Positions 14,801 through 28,146 of a stretch of 64,000 nt of DNA are shown here, piece after piece. A program made the translations under genes and the position numbers. Positions within the stretch are counted from its first letter, which is position 1, and every line of letters starts with the position of its first letter. This DNA is from Colius striatus (lineage: Eukaryota; Chordata; Aves; Coliiformes; Coliidae), in contig NC_084773.1 in NCBI RefSeq assembly GCF_028858725.1, positions 2,346,350 to 2,410,349 of the forward strand, written 5' to 3'. Below the pieces are notes generated by a model that did not search any database, was not told the DNA's origin, and saw nothing but the letters and a program-made list of their open reading frames with translations.

Positions 14801-17143
14801 TCACTGTTTATCCACTGAAGCTGGAATTGTTTGGGGTTGTGGTTGGTTTCCCACCCCCTCCCCAAAGTGCAGCAGTTTTCATTAACATGGTAAGAATCAT
14901 CTGCCATTATCCACTCACTCGGTGTATCCTGAGATTATGTTGTCCTGGTTTTTAACACCTTGATTAAATAAGTAACTTTAAAATGATAATGTTCATTATT
15001 ATTTTCTCTAAAAATCTAATGATAATCACATTATTGTAGCTGTCCTTAGCATGGGATATAAAGCATATTTCTCTAACTAAAATACAGAACAAAAAACACC
15101 CCGTTTTCAAGTTCTAACCAAGGCAAGCTATCAATCACGGTTAGAATTAGGATAAAACTGAAGTTATGTATCCAGCTGCCACTCAGACAGTGGATGTTCT
15201 GATCTGAATCCAAGCTTTGTGATCAGTTGAGACATGAATCAAATTACTGGAGTGGTGGAATTTTACCACTTTTAATTCCACAAATTAATTGAGACTCACC
15301 TCTGAACTACAGTATCTTCTGGAATGTTTTAATGAGGTACAAACATCTTGATAGATCATGGTTTTTAACATATGGCAGGGTACCCTTTATAAACACAAGT
15401 TAATATTTTAGAAATATAAAATCTATAAGGCATATCATCCAGCAAGTACATTAACAATGCATACAGTATGCATTTGTTTTGGGGGGAAGCCCTTTCAACT
15501 TAAGGCTACACAATTTAAGTCACAGACTTTTTTACACTCGTTTTATAGTGCTCACCTGGCACCTTGCATATTATTTTCAAGGGCAGATTATGGTTTTACA
15601 GCTTCATTTATAAAGTGATGGAAAAAAATCTAGTGCTTCCCTAAGCATGGCAAAGCAGCATATGTTCCCAGGGTCGTGGGAGGATGTCTTTTTGTCTTTG
15701 AAAAGTTGCTTTATTTTAAGCTTGCTTAAAATACAAACATTCAAAAGCATCAGTTTGCTTAACTTCACCAAAAACAATAAACACCCAAAAGTGACCTTGG
15801 GCCTCTGCATGTTGAATTGATGGATAATTCATGGCCTGCTTTTCAAAACAATACGTATGTGGCTTTCTGTGTTTCACCAACCCTCCCGGGTCACATCCAT
15901 CTTGCCTACTGTGAGCTGTTACACTCTTCTCCCTCTGACACAGAACTTAATTACAATTAGCCATTCTAGTTGCCATTGTTAAACCTTTGTTCTGAACCAG
16001 AACTCTGCCACTTTCTGAAGCCTGACTGATGACGGTCTCGGTTATGCTGGTTGTGCTACCGCTCCTGATCCCTTTGCCCACAGATCAATATCCACCCACT
16101 ACAGTTCATTTTACGCCTGCAGGCTGTGTGTGTGGATGCAAAAGGAAGGGGGTCTGTCTTCCCACAGGGCTGTTGAAGCAGCAGCCTCTGTGGTGGTGGA
16201 ACCGAGGAGGCCAACAGCAGAGCGTTGTCTGCGGCCTGTGGCTGGGCCTCCCCCCTCCGCCCTCAGCAGCCGCCTGTTGTGTTTTGTACAGCCTATGTGG
16301 CTTCATCATTCATTCTGACTGTTTGATTTCAGCTTCCATTCCCTGGGTCAAAAACAGGCTGGCGAGGGAGGGAGGATGAAAGGAGGTGACACTTTGACAG
16401 CTCCTTTCTCAGGGTAATGAGCAGAACTGCTCGCTCTTTCCCCGCTCCCGTTCACTGTGGCCTTTTCCTTCTTTATGAAGCCACATGAAGGGAGAAATTG
16501 TCGGTTCAGCTCTGCCTTCCAGGGACTGACTTCATAAACTGGAGGGCTCAGTATGTCTTTTGTAGGCTCTGCCTATGGAATTACTGCTTGGTTTGGGGTT
16601 ACCTTTCTGTTTGTTTCCTGTATGTAATGACAGGTAAATGCAGATTAATAGAATTAAAGTTTTGCCTTGAGTACATGAAGCAGCAAAGCATCAATTTCTT
16701 CCTGGTGACTTCTGCACTGTGTGCCATGCTTGTTCACAAAACAGAGCTCTGTTTACTTAGCTAGTCTGTGGGAGTCTGCCACAGAAAAGCCTTGCTTTGC
16801 TTGGAAGAGGAAGAAATTATTTCTACCTTTCCAGCATTAATAATCTTCTGTTCTAAGAAGATCATTTAATAATGAGGTAATTTAAATGATAAATAGCTGT
16901 ATCCTAACTAGAAGAAAAGACTGTCTTCATGAAAGTCAGTGCTGTTTGCAGAAGCAAGGCCTTGACTGATAAGGTTGGAGAACTACAATTTAAGTGTGAG
17001 TGACTTTCAGCACTTCACAACCAGTGCTAAGCCTTAGGGATCGACAGTTTCTCAGGGTTATATAAAGTACAGGTCTAAACACCTCAAAAATCTCAGGATC
17101 CCAGATCTTTATTCACAGTTATTTAATGTGAAGTTAGAGATTA
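11895..17143. other. Non-coding; one GC-rich patch at about 16050-16480
   Basis: Mostly AT-rich with no supported gene. The patch at 16050-16480 stands out by GC and by dense transcription-factor-like words (see findings). Two overlapping minus-strand frames of 82 and 70 codons at 12902-13150 are not supported as genes. Confidence 0.55.
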
Positions 17144-17449
17144 GGTCACAGGATCACAGTATGTTAAGGGTTGGAAGGGACCTTGGAAGATCATTCAGTG
17201 CAACCCTCCTGCCAGAGCAGGACCACCTAGGTCACACAGGAGCTCATCCAGGCAGCCCCTTCCAGTGCTCCCTCACCCTCACACTGAAGAAATTCTTCCT
17301 TATGTTTCTTTGGAACCTCTTCTGTTCCAGCTTGTGCCCATTGCCCCTTGCCCTATCATTGGCCATCACTGAGAACAGCCTGGCTCCATCCTCCTTACAC
17401 CCACTCTTTATGGATTTGTAAACATTAATGAGGTCACCCCTCAAAGCTC
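17144..17449 (-). mobile_element. CR1 LINE 3' fragment, about 300 bp
   Basis: Tail complement (tcacaggatcacag), the gggttggaagggacctt core, the gaagaaattcttccttatg and ttccagcttgtgccc blocks, ending in aatgaggtcacccctcaaag. Shares its variant form (gaggtcacccctc, catcactgagaacagcct) with the copies at 30501 and 45572. Confidence 0.95.
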
Positions 17450-20400
17450 TAAATTTATTTACTGTTCAAAATTTCTCATTTTTAAATGCATTTGAAGCCT
17501 CATTTGGAAACTGTAAATCACGATGAACCAAAAAAAACCCAAGCCAAAGAGAGAAAAGCAGGTAGCTAAGAGGAGAGGAAGAAAAGTAGCAAGTCTAAGA
17601 TTGACAGCACAAGAATAGACCTAGTAAATAATTCTGTCATATAGAGATTAATCATAACTTTTCTGAAAGATACCAACCCCTGGCTACACTGAAAGGTCTT
17701 TCATTCCATTTACCTGTGAATATCCTGCCAGTGGTGGCAATATTTCACAGCCAGAAGATTTCTCCTCCTGCAAAACCAATCACATCATAGCCAGGGCTCC
17801 AGCAGTGCAGAGAATAGTCTTTCTGACAATATAGCCTAAACCAGAATTCTTATTTTTCTTTTCTTATTCTTTTTGTTCTGCTAAAGGAAATGTCCTTGGG
17901 GAGTGTGGATAGTGTGGGAAATTAAGCAGAGCTATGTACATTTGTTAATGGAAACACAGATCTTTCAGACTAAGGATGAGCTTCTCTTATAATTGTTGCT
18001 TAGAGCAGCTCAAATACAATTTCATCTTGGTTATGTTAGGAATCTGAGGAAAAGATTTTTGCATCTAAGGAAACTGTCTCTTCAACATGAGAGAAAATAA
18101 TTAATTTGAGTTTCTTTTTTATGTCTTAAAATGGTGTTTTGAGATTTGATTTAGCTACACTGATTTCATATCATTCAGAGAGGAAAAATCCAAACACTCC
18201 AGGGAGAAAACGTCCAAATAAAAGACCAGAGTTTATCTGCTTTCTCTTTTATTTGTCCCTATGTGAAATCTTGCCTGAGGTAACCTAAATATGTAACTAG
18301 TTTAAACTGTTTCCAAACTGTATTTTTGGACAATGAACTATTCAGCCTGAATACTTTGCCTGGGTCTAAATTAAATCAGAGCCGTGGCTGTGAGAGTGGC
18401 CCATCTGTTTCCCTCATCCATGCCAGATCTGTCAGGTCACCGAATTAAACCACTTTAAACAGCTCCCTTGATATCTATTTGTTCAGCAGTAGAAAATGTC
18501 AATGAGATGTGTGCTTTCAAGGATGTGCCTATGTTGTGCAGTGTAAAATCATTTGAATTAATCCCAAAGAGCTGGTGTTTGTGCTGTGGAGCTGTGGCGT
18601 GCTCAGGATGTTGTGCTGGCTGCAAGTCAACGTGTTGCTGTACCCCAAAGTACAGGTGTACCCTCAGTTGCATAGGTGCTGTTGGAAATTGCCCCTTTGG
18701 GTATTTGCTGACACAGAAATGGGGAGCATACCCTACTTTTGTGCAGTTTTCATTAGCATTGGCTTTGCTCTGATGGCTCATATTTCTGTCATGTGTAATT
18801 TTCTGCTAAGCAGAGGATGATGTAGACCAACTAGCTCCAGAAGTGTGAAAATACTACACTTGGAGCTTAGCTTAAACCTGTGACTGTTCTGCTTTAAACC
18901 TGTATGTTCTCACCACATGCAGCTCCAGATACTTTTGTTGTGTGAACTAATGCCAAGGACATGCAATGGGGTCAAGTACAGACAGTGAAAGCAGAGCAGA
19001 TGTGCCGTGAATACCAGACCTTTCAGTGTTATGATTAATGTGACATCATGAACCTTTCCTGAAACACTCTGCTGTGAAAAGAGGCTTTTCACAAAACAAA
19101 GCAGAGGGGCTGATTTTATTCTGTAGATTTATTGAAAGGTTTGGGGTCTTTCCACTGTAATCTGATTCCTAACACTTGGCACTTTTCTTGAACTGGATGA
19201 TGTGTGATGGCAATTAGCACTTGAAGCTCAGGATCCCTTCAGTGAACACTTTTTTCCCCCCACAAACAAGCAGGGACTGCAACACACAGTCAATCACAGT
19301 CTCCATACCATATTTTGCAAGTGGTTTTAAGAATGATGTCATGAAGGCTTCAAGTTACTTGTTACACAAAAGTAAGTTTCTAAAGATGCATCATGCTCAA
19401 AGCTTACGCTTGACAGTTACTGTCCAACCATGGCATCGGTGGACAGAATGCAGTCAGCATCCTGTGATGTGGGTATCTGCAATAATGAGCAAGCCTCATT
19501 CCACATTTTCAGTCTCTGAAGTCGAGCTGCAAGTTTGTGATCATTTAAGGACACATATATCTGTTCATTCTTATCAGAATTGGTCAGACTTTCAGGTGGG
19601 CATTATGAAAAGCTCTGAAAATGTATTAAAAAATCCCCTTTGTCCTAAATAAAGTGATCTCTGTAAATAATAACCAAAGCCAGCCTCTTGGTATATCTTA
19701 CAACTTTCAGGTTGCTTGACTTGAGCACACTGATAGGTTCCACATCTGGAATCGTGGAAATTTCTCTACAATGGACTGAAGCAAATACTTTGACCATCTG
19801 ATCCTCCTGCTCTTTTTTCCCCCCCTTCTTTCTCCTGCAAAATCCCAGTCCATGTTCAAGTTTCCAATTTAGGATTCTCTCAGGAAATGAAGCTTTAAAA
19901 TCTTTTACTTACAGTGCAGGGCATTCTTTTCTAGCTTTTTTTTTTCCAGGGCAGCATTTTACTTAGGTTGTGACTGCAGTTTGTCTTAGGCTGTTTTGGT
20001 GGCTACAGTTCTGAATAGTTGAGAGTCAGGTTGCCAGGAAATCTGGCAAATATAGGAAAATAAGGTGAGTATCCTGAAGAGAATATCCTAAGCCAAGCAT
20101 TAGAGAGGCAAATATCAGTCTGGATTTTAATCTCTTTGCTAAGCAGGGAGTCAAGATGCTGGTCAAGTTGAAAAACTGTGGAAAAGAAGGGAAAAGTATG
20201 GAGAAGGGAAGAGTGCAGTAAACATGGCCAATGATTCAACAGGAATTCTGACTACAGGGAGAAGATGGGTAAACAGAACAAACTTCAGAAAATGTTTCCA
20301 GTTATGTCATATCACTGTCTTGTGTCATTGAAGACACAGAGATTGCCTATATTCTATTTCCTAACACCAGTGACATTTATTAGCTCATCCCCCAGACTGC

Positions 20401-21697
20401 TCAGAGTTGTAAATACAGATTGACTACCTGCCTCTATGTGAGTATCCCTGGCAGCATCCTAAGTAATGTGATGGGATTTAAAATCACCTGATCTTGCCTG
20501 TGCTATCCTAAGGATGGTGTTTAAGAACTTAGTCTGGCTGTGGGTTTGCAGTGAAGCCATGGGGTCAACTGATCTGACTTTCTTGCTATTCTTCCAGATC
20601 TCCTGATAATTTAGGATTGATATTACACAGAGGAGGTTTTTAAGAATTGAAGTTAATGATGAAATAGAATGGTTGCCTGTGAATCTATTCAAAGGCTACA
20701 CTGATTTCTTTTTCTGGATGGACAATGGGTTGAAGAAAGCTGATGAAACTGAACACATTTCTTGCAGATTAAAGGACAGGTTTGAGTGGGTGGTCCCTCT
20801 AGCATATTCTGAGAGCAGACTATTTTAGCAGAACAAATTAGTTTAATCTGTTTGAAAACTCGGGTTGTTGGCATTTGTCTGAGAAGCTAGCTTGTCTGTT
20901 TTGTATCCTGAAGGAAAGCGAGATGAGGAGCAAAGAGTAAATACTTTGTACTACTTTAGTAGAACTCCTCCTCTCCTTGTTTTCATGAAGTTACTGTCTA
21001 GTTTTAAGAAGAAAAAAATCTAATTATTCCCTTTTTATTTCTCTGTCAGAACAAAAGCCTTACAAGAATGCAGAATTCTCTGCTTGTGCCCGAGTGTAGA
21101 TGATGAGCAGTGTTTGATTTTCAAAGTGACTAGTATGAATTGACAGCAAAAATGGCACACACTAAACCCATTCAAGATACACTTGGTTGATTGGGTTTAC
21201 CTCTGGGGGGGCTCAGTCAAGTTGTCAAGTACTTTATCCTAAATGTATGTAAGTGCCTGACTGAAGCATGTGTCAATACTCTGGCCCTTTCAGGTGTGTT
21301 CTGATTTGTGTCAGTATCTTTGACATCTGGGCAGGTAAACAGAGGAGCCCCAAGTTTAAGCCACTCTGAGGTTCTCTGTTACTCCTTGGTCTCACAAAAC
21401 TGACCTGAAGAAAAAAGGAAATGTTTAAAAAGTACTCCTGGCTCTTCAGAGTATCTACTGGGGAGGTTTGGCAAATTTCTACTCACTAAGAGTTATTGCC
21501 CCGTTATGTTCTCGTTACTCCTATGAGCAAAGGAATACTGCTAATGAATTCAACAGGTCTGAGCACTTGAGCATAGAGGCACAGAGGGGACCTGGCCAGC
21601 CAGAGACCTTGCAGAGAGGTGGGGAACAGTGGGATGCTCTGGCCAGCATCCCATCCTGTAGCTCTTCTGCATAGAAGTGGCTACAAACGTGTCAAAA
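17450..21697. other. Non-coding; no gene recognised
   Basis: The longest frame is a 143-codon plus-strand one at 19221-19652, without similarity to a family I know and without codon bias. A TGC/TGT-rich patch near 18580-18700 gives a Cys-rich translation by composition. I see nothing else. Confidence 0.55.
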
Positions 21698-21795
21698 TCA
21701 CAGAATCTCAAGGGTTGGAAGGGATGTTGAAAGCTTATCCAGTGCAACCCCCTGCCAGAGCAGGACCACCTAGAGTAGGGCACACAGGAACTCAG
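21698..21795 (-). mobile_element. CR1 3' fragment
   Basis: tcacagaatctcaagggttg tail and core, then the ccctgccagagcaggacc block. About 100 bp. Confidence 0.93.
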
Positions 21796-24700
21796 GTTTG
21801 CTTAAGAAACAAACAAGAGGCCAAGTGCATGATGCTGTTGGCAACATGGAAAGGTCCTCCTGGCTGCTCAGTGAGGAGATTCAGTGAGCTGTTACTCTGT
21901 GACAGGAGGCTACATACTCTTGCTTTACAAATGTGTTTTTCTTGGTAAGAAATAACTGTTCTTTTTATGCAGCCCCCTCACACTGATGTTAGTTTGCTCA
22001 TAGGTTGAGACACACAGATCCCAGCCTTGTCTAGCTAGTAACTCCATTCCCAGCATAACCCCCATGCATCGAGTTTGCTGTGCTTGTATCTGTAAGCAGT
22101 GAGATGTGAAGCACCAGGGTCTGTCAGATGGGTGATATCAAGGCTAATACAATTCTAGGGTCTATAAATTGAGCACAACAGCAGTACAGGCAGCGATGTC
22201 CTGTCCCTGGTCAGCTTAGGTGCACCAGGCAGAAGGTACCTAGGGAGCCTTTATGGCAGAAAGTGACATGCTGCTAATATTTGTCACAGAAAGGTGCTTG
22301 GGAGCTCAGCCAAGGAATCAGAGAGTTGCAGCCTTGAGCTAGGACTACTTCTGTTTGATTTTGTCTCCTGCAATGACAGTGAGAAGGTGTCTTTGTTCTG
22401 GGAGATGTTCTTTCTGAGTGGCCCAGCCTCTGATCTGGAGCCCAATCTTATGAAATGATTTTTGCTGAGGTAGGAAAAGATAGGAAATAGGTTGTTTCAC
22501 CTGGGAAGTCTGGGCAGCAAAAGGCAGGGCTTGTCAGGGCTGTCACTGCAGGGGTCCACCAAGCTGCTGGCTGAGTTTCCAGGCACTGATTCAAGGGCCA
22601 GTAGCTGCAGAAATACTGACTGCAGCACATCTTCTGGGGAAACAAATGATTTCTCTGGTATGGGGGGGATGGTATGATCCGAATTACACACGGAAGGGCA
22701 GGAGGAGATGGCTTTAAAAGGCAGCTGCATGTGGCAGATCCTGTGTATGAGAGGACAAAACTAACTCCTTTGGCTTGGACTGTCTTTTTGTTACTGCTGA
22801 CAACCACAGGGCTTGCAGTTCACTTTAACCCCTGCGTCTCCAGGGAGGGACATGCAGAGGGGGCTGCTGAGTGACAGCTCCAGCGGGTTCAGCCAATGGT
22901 GCCTTTGCAGAGCTGTGGGAGGGACACAGCAACAGCACGGCCACCCCAGTGAATGGACAGCAGCCCTCTGTGTGGCACTGCTATTGTGCTCACGGTGATT
23001 TACTCCCAACACGGCAAATAAGGCAAGCCAGATGAAAAGGAGGGTTTAATGAGGCACCAGGGAAAGTCTCCCAAGAATAAATGCTATGTAACTAAGAGCC
23101 CAGCGCTGGAAAAGGACAGAGAACTGGCTACATTTCCAGGGGCAGAATCAGCACACAAGTACAAGCTTCCTTGTGGATACCTGTTCCTGTGTTCATTAGA
23201 ATGGATTTGAAGCAAAGGCTTCCTATTATTATGAGAAGCAAGCATTAATGTTAAAAAGAACTGAAAGACATTTGAAATACAACCAGCCCTTCCATAGGAC
23301 AAGATGCTCTACTTGTTCTTCAGTGTGAAGTTACCATTCATAAATTGCTCTCCCTCCCATATAAAACAATACCTTCCATTACCCCTTCCAGTGAAATCAA
23401 AATGGTCCTTTAAAACATTTCAAATGCACAGTAACCTGATTGGCTTGCTTAGCTTACAATTCTTCTACAACTAGAGACACGAGCAGTCTAAGTACTGACA
23501 GCCTGCAATGGCAACACATTCACCTGCTGCTGTTCACTTCTTGAAAACCTTGAGTTATGTCTTTTTTTGTCAGTCTTCTGTGTAATATATAGCTTCTTAC
23601 AGTCTTAAGTAGTAGAAAATGTCAGGTACATGCAGAATTAGAACTCATGGCACCAGTTCATTTAGAACAAATTGCTTGAGTGCTCTTACAGATGAGGCTC
23701 TGCAAAGTAACGTTTCATTTCACTCTCCATGAGCTCAGTTCTCTGTCATATTCTTACTGCCTGCCGTTGACTTCTGTGCCTTGTCATTGCTCCTGTCCAA
23801 GGATGTGCTGCTCACCTGTGGTTCTACCCAGCCTTTTGTGTGGTGCAGCACACACACAGCCACAGTCTGCACTCCACTGTTATGCCATCTGAAATAAATT
23901 GCCAAGATGCACCTCATCTTACAACCAGCAAGTAGTTGGTATTGATGATAGTAGTCAAGCAGAAAGTTCTCCAGATTTTCTTTATTTAAGGTCTAATTTT
24001 TTAAATAGAAGAACAGCTCTAGAATGCCTAAATGTAAAACATGCATTACCATTCAGATTGGAAATAACCTACTGTATATACCTTCTTTTGTGGATTAGTG
24101 TTTCTTTCCTAGGGCTTTTCCTTCTTCACTTAACAGAGCTCATTCTGTATCAGTTTAGAGTTATTTCCATACCCTTCTCCTGTTCTTGGATTATTAATTT
24201 GGATCTGTTTGGTCCACCAAACAGATATTTTAGAGAGTAAATGAAAGGAAATGAAGTACTGCTCCAGGATAACCTAAAGCCTGACTTTTTTAGAGAAATG
24301 AACTGGTGACTTTATGGAAGACATAAAGGGAGGAAAACCTGCTAAAGGCCTAAATCTTCATATTATAGGAGAATATGAGGAGATGAAACAAGCCTCTCTG
24401 TATTCCATGCAAAAAGGATTCCTATTCATTAACACATATAAATACTGATGGATAATTAAGTAATTTGAGAGACAGCTCATACATACTGGAAGCATTTTTG
24501 GTATCTTATGACCCCTTCCTCTGACCTATATAATTACTGTGCTGCTGCCTAACACAGCAACATAAAACCTCTGTGAACATCCCCAGTGTGCAGCCTATTT
24601 CAATTCTAAATGACCTTTCTTTTTATTTCTTACCCTGGGATCAAATAAAAAAAGGTTGCTAAATTCTGTTACTGCCTCCCATGTCATTAAAGAGGAAATG

Positions 24701-25769
24701 CTTCTGTAAACTTTATTCAGTAATTGAGTTCTAAGCCACCTAGAGTGTAGTATGGAAAAGAGACAACTCATATTTGGCAAGAACAATTCATGTCAAACCA
24801 ATCTAATTTCCTTTTCTGACAGGGAAAATGGCCAAATGGATAAAAAGAAGCAGTAGCTGTGACTGTTTTATTGTTGTGACTCTTTTTATGTGTGGCATTC
24901 TTATAAACAATGCTTATAAATCATGGGACTGCAGTAGAATACATGGATGGTGTCAGGAGGAGCAAGACTTACTGAAAAAGGAAAGGAGTTTAGGGAATAG
25001 CTCTTAAGGATTTGCTCTCAGTTGTAAGTAGTAGCCCAAGTTAGGAAACCATTTAATCACTTGCAGGTACTTATTTTCCTGAAAAGATGCTAACTATGTT
25101 GTTTCCTGAGTTAAAGATTGTAATTTAAGGTCTGTTGTGATTCCAGGTCTAAATGATAGCAAGTGTGTACAAGATGAAGGTCTAGAAGTTAGATTTAGAT
25201 GTTTAAAGAGCTTTGACAATCTGAACCTAAAAGAAGAAGTAATTTTCTTTCTAAATATGAAAGTATAAATAGGGGCACCATGTAAAGCTCACAGACTGGT
25301 CTCATTCTTGAATATGATCCTCTCTGGAAGAAATCAGGCTTCAACTGGTGTAAAACAATGGCACACAAAACCAGTTAAGGTGAATTTTCAAGAGACACAT
25401 CTGCAATCTTCAGAGTTTTCTGCAGTATATTCAAATCCCCACTCATTTCTCTCCACTACTATTAGTTCCTGACAAACTTAGATCCTGCTTACATGCTCAC
25501 AGATTTATGGTACTTGGAGAAAACTGCTCACCAGAGTACTAACTGAAATACATACTGACTTAACATTACTTGCCAGTTGACAGCCTGAGAACTAACAGCT
25601 GTCCCTCCATCTATACACTGTGGCCAACTCGTCAGCTTTCCTTCCACATGCACTCCCAGCACCTCACCCAAACTACACCCACAGCTTTTGGACTCATGCT
25701 CAACAAAAGATGATTCTCTATGAGAAGAAGGAGTTTCTGCCATTTGTAGAAGAAATGTAATCAAGTAAA
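21796..25769. other. Non-coding; no gene recognised
   Basis: Slightly GC-richer around 22500-22960. A 154-bp stretch at 22501-22654 on the minus strand has exon-like borders but the wrong phase to follow EFCC1 exon 2. No RNA gene or known repeat was seen. Confidence 0.55.
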
Positions 25770-25904
25770 GTGTCTCCTCCTCTGGAGACATTCAAACCCA
25801 GCTGGCTGAGTTCCTGCGTGACCTACTCTAGCTGGTCCTGCTCTGGCAGGGGGGTTGCACTGGATGAGTTTTCAAAGTCCCTTCCAGCTCTTGAGATTCT
25901 GTGA
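25770..25904 (+). mobile_element. CR1 3' fragment
   Basis: Contains tctggagacattcaaacc, cctgctctggcaggggg, gcactggatgag and a gagattctgtgac tail. Confidence 0.93.
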
Positions 25905-27739
25905 CAAGCTCAGATGCCAATGGCTGCATGGGGTAGAGACAGCCATGCTAGTGTTAAACTATTTTATCACAGCAAGACAGAGCTCAGCATTGCCTAACTT
26001 ATCTCTTTCTTGCCAGTTTGGGCATCCCTGTGCCATGATGGGGAACATGGGGAATTATGGTATTCTGTATACTGCAGCACTGTGGAATATGACCACAGGC
26101 AAGCAAGACATCATTAAGCAACTCTGCTGTTAAAACTGTTCAAGCAAAGAGCTGTATTCCATGGCCAGAGAAATGGAAGTGCTAACAGAATCAACTTGCA
26201 TGTGGAAGCTGACCTGGTCCTGTGCTAAATGTGTTGTGGGGCTAAAAGTGGTGTGTACCTTCCAAATGATCAGTCTAGCCCCATTCCTGAGCTTTACACT
26301 CACTTTACATTGGCATGCCATTTACAAATAAATATTACACATGAAGCTTCTCTTACAAAGAACATGGAATTTACACTTTTAAACACACACCCTGTTTTGA
26401 TGTAACCTAGAAAAGTCCCCACCCTGCAAGGCCCAGCTGGCATATCTCATTGTCTTTAACCACTTCACCTCTACCTGTTTGAAGGCAATTTTTATTCAGC
26501 ATACTTTGGAAATGCAATTCAGCAGGACAAAAACTCATGTTAAGTCTTTGGTGCTCGCATCAGGGAGAACTTGAGAGACTAGGTGAGTAGGTTGAGCTCA
26601 CTTTGCACTAAGGGTTTTATCATTCATCCTGAAACTCCTGTAAATGACAGGTCGCCTCGGAGCTCTCACAGTGTGTTAAAAACCCTACAGATGTTTAAAC
26701 AAATGCTTTTATCTTCTGCAGCCACACAGGCATTAACATACACAATGCTTACGGAGAGATAAAATGCTTATTTTTAGAATTTCCTCACTTCATAAACCAG
26801 TACAATAGCTATGATGCCACAAATAACTCACTACGAAGGCTTCTTATAAGCAACCAGAGGAAGTGTAAGTTTAAGAAGAGACAATGAGTTCAGAATAGAC
26901 AATGTATTAAAATACCAACTTTACAGTTAGGAAAAAAATGTATCTAGATATGAGCTTTACTTTGGGTCAGCAAAAAGATAAACAAGGTTTCATTCTATAG
27001 GTCAATCTGAAACTTGGGCAGAAATGCTTAACACTTAATAAACCACCAATGAGTCCAGGTTTAGTGTGAGATCTAAAGCAACAAGAGCAGGGAACTATTA
27101 CAGCTGGGACCAACTTTCTGGAAACTTATTTATGCTGCTACAAAAGTGGGGTTTAGTTGCATGATGTGGTTTTTGTTTGAGGTTCACACTGTATTTTTGT
27201 AGGGGTTTAGAAAAAGTGTTTTAACTTTCCTCTTCTGGACTACTGTCAGTGGGGAAGCAGTAAGATCACAGCAGAGGTTAAAACTGCTGGCCAGAAGTTG
27301 GCCTCGTGGGGTTTTCTCCAATTCGTAGCACAAGCTGAAGAGTTTTCCTCAGAAGTGGAGTGGCAGCCATCTGATTACAGCTGGCTTTGCTTGTGTGACC
27401 TAACTAGCAGGATATGACTGGAAAAATAAGCGTGTTGGAAATGGATTCTGAAGGACTGTCAGCAATGTCTTCTGAGGCTTTCTGGAAGCATTACTACATT
27501 GAGTCCTATTGCTGTGTGTTTGAGGAGCTCCCCGTAGATCAGCATCCTTATTTTGGCCTCCCTTCCCCTGAACATGCCCACTCTGTTATGGGTCCCTACT
27601 GAGAAAACTGATCAATAGCTTCTGGCTGTATTTTAGAAGCCGTATTGGAGACATTTAATAAGCTACAACTGGTGACTTTCAAGCTCCTTTGTGTTGCAGT
27701 AGTGTGATTTACAGGCATTTGTGTCAGTCTCACACTTAC
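25905..27739 (-). other. EFCC1: EFCC1 intron 2 (near part)
   Basis: This stretch follows the exon 2 donor at 27739/27738 (GTAAGT on the minus strand) and must be the start of intron 2. I see no exon or repeat in it. Confidence 0.65.
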
Positions 27740-28146
27740 CTATAGTGCTGCAGTTCTGATTCTAGCTGCTGAATGTATATTTGCAGATGGGGCACTTGGT
27801 TAGCTTTCACTTCCAGCTCCTTCACTTTGCCAAGGCTGCTGAGGACGGCGTGTCTCGCCTCTTCAACCTTCTTCCTCATTTCTGCTTGTTCCCTCTTCAG
27901 GTTACGGTTACAGTCTTCCAGATTGGCCAGAGCTTCCTGAGAGCTCTTCAGCTCTCTTTCCAGCTCTTGATTGAACCTAATTGCTTCTTCAATTTGGCCA
28001 TCCCGGGAGCTCCGGATGAGTTCCACTTCCTTCAGGACACTCTGAAGGCACTTGCTCTGAGAGTGCTTCTGTGCTAAGGGTCTCTTGCTCCCTATGGAAC
28101 AGGTCCCCTCCTCCTTACGGTTCACGTGGCTTTTCCGCAGTCCCAC
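27740..28146 (-). CDS. EFCC1: EFCC1 exon 2, coiled-coil segment
   Basis: The acceptor (cttccttacag) precedes GTG GGA CTG at 28146, in phase 0 with exon 1. The exon ends CTATAG at 27740 before a GTAAGT donor, 407 nt, leaving phase 2. It encodes VGLRKS at its start, then a long Glu/Lys/Arg/Leu helix (for example [18 protein letters not shown] and [17 protein letters not shown]) and ends [14 protein letters not shown]. The helix continues the coiled coil begun at the end of exon 1. The last arginine or serine codon is split across the splice site (AG then one base). Confidence 0.9.

Noticed and set aside
19221-19652. 143-codon plus-strand frame
   Set aside because: No codon bias, no domain, no splice context. 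A frame this long is expected by chance in 64 kb.
22501-22654. Candidate EFCC1 exon on the minus strand (EKSFVSPEDVLQSVFLQLLA)
   Set aside because: The acceptor has a good pyrimidine tract and the donor is gtgaaa, but the phase does not fit exon 2 and the peptide does not resemble the EFCC1 C-terminal half.
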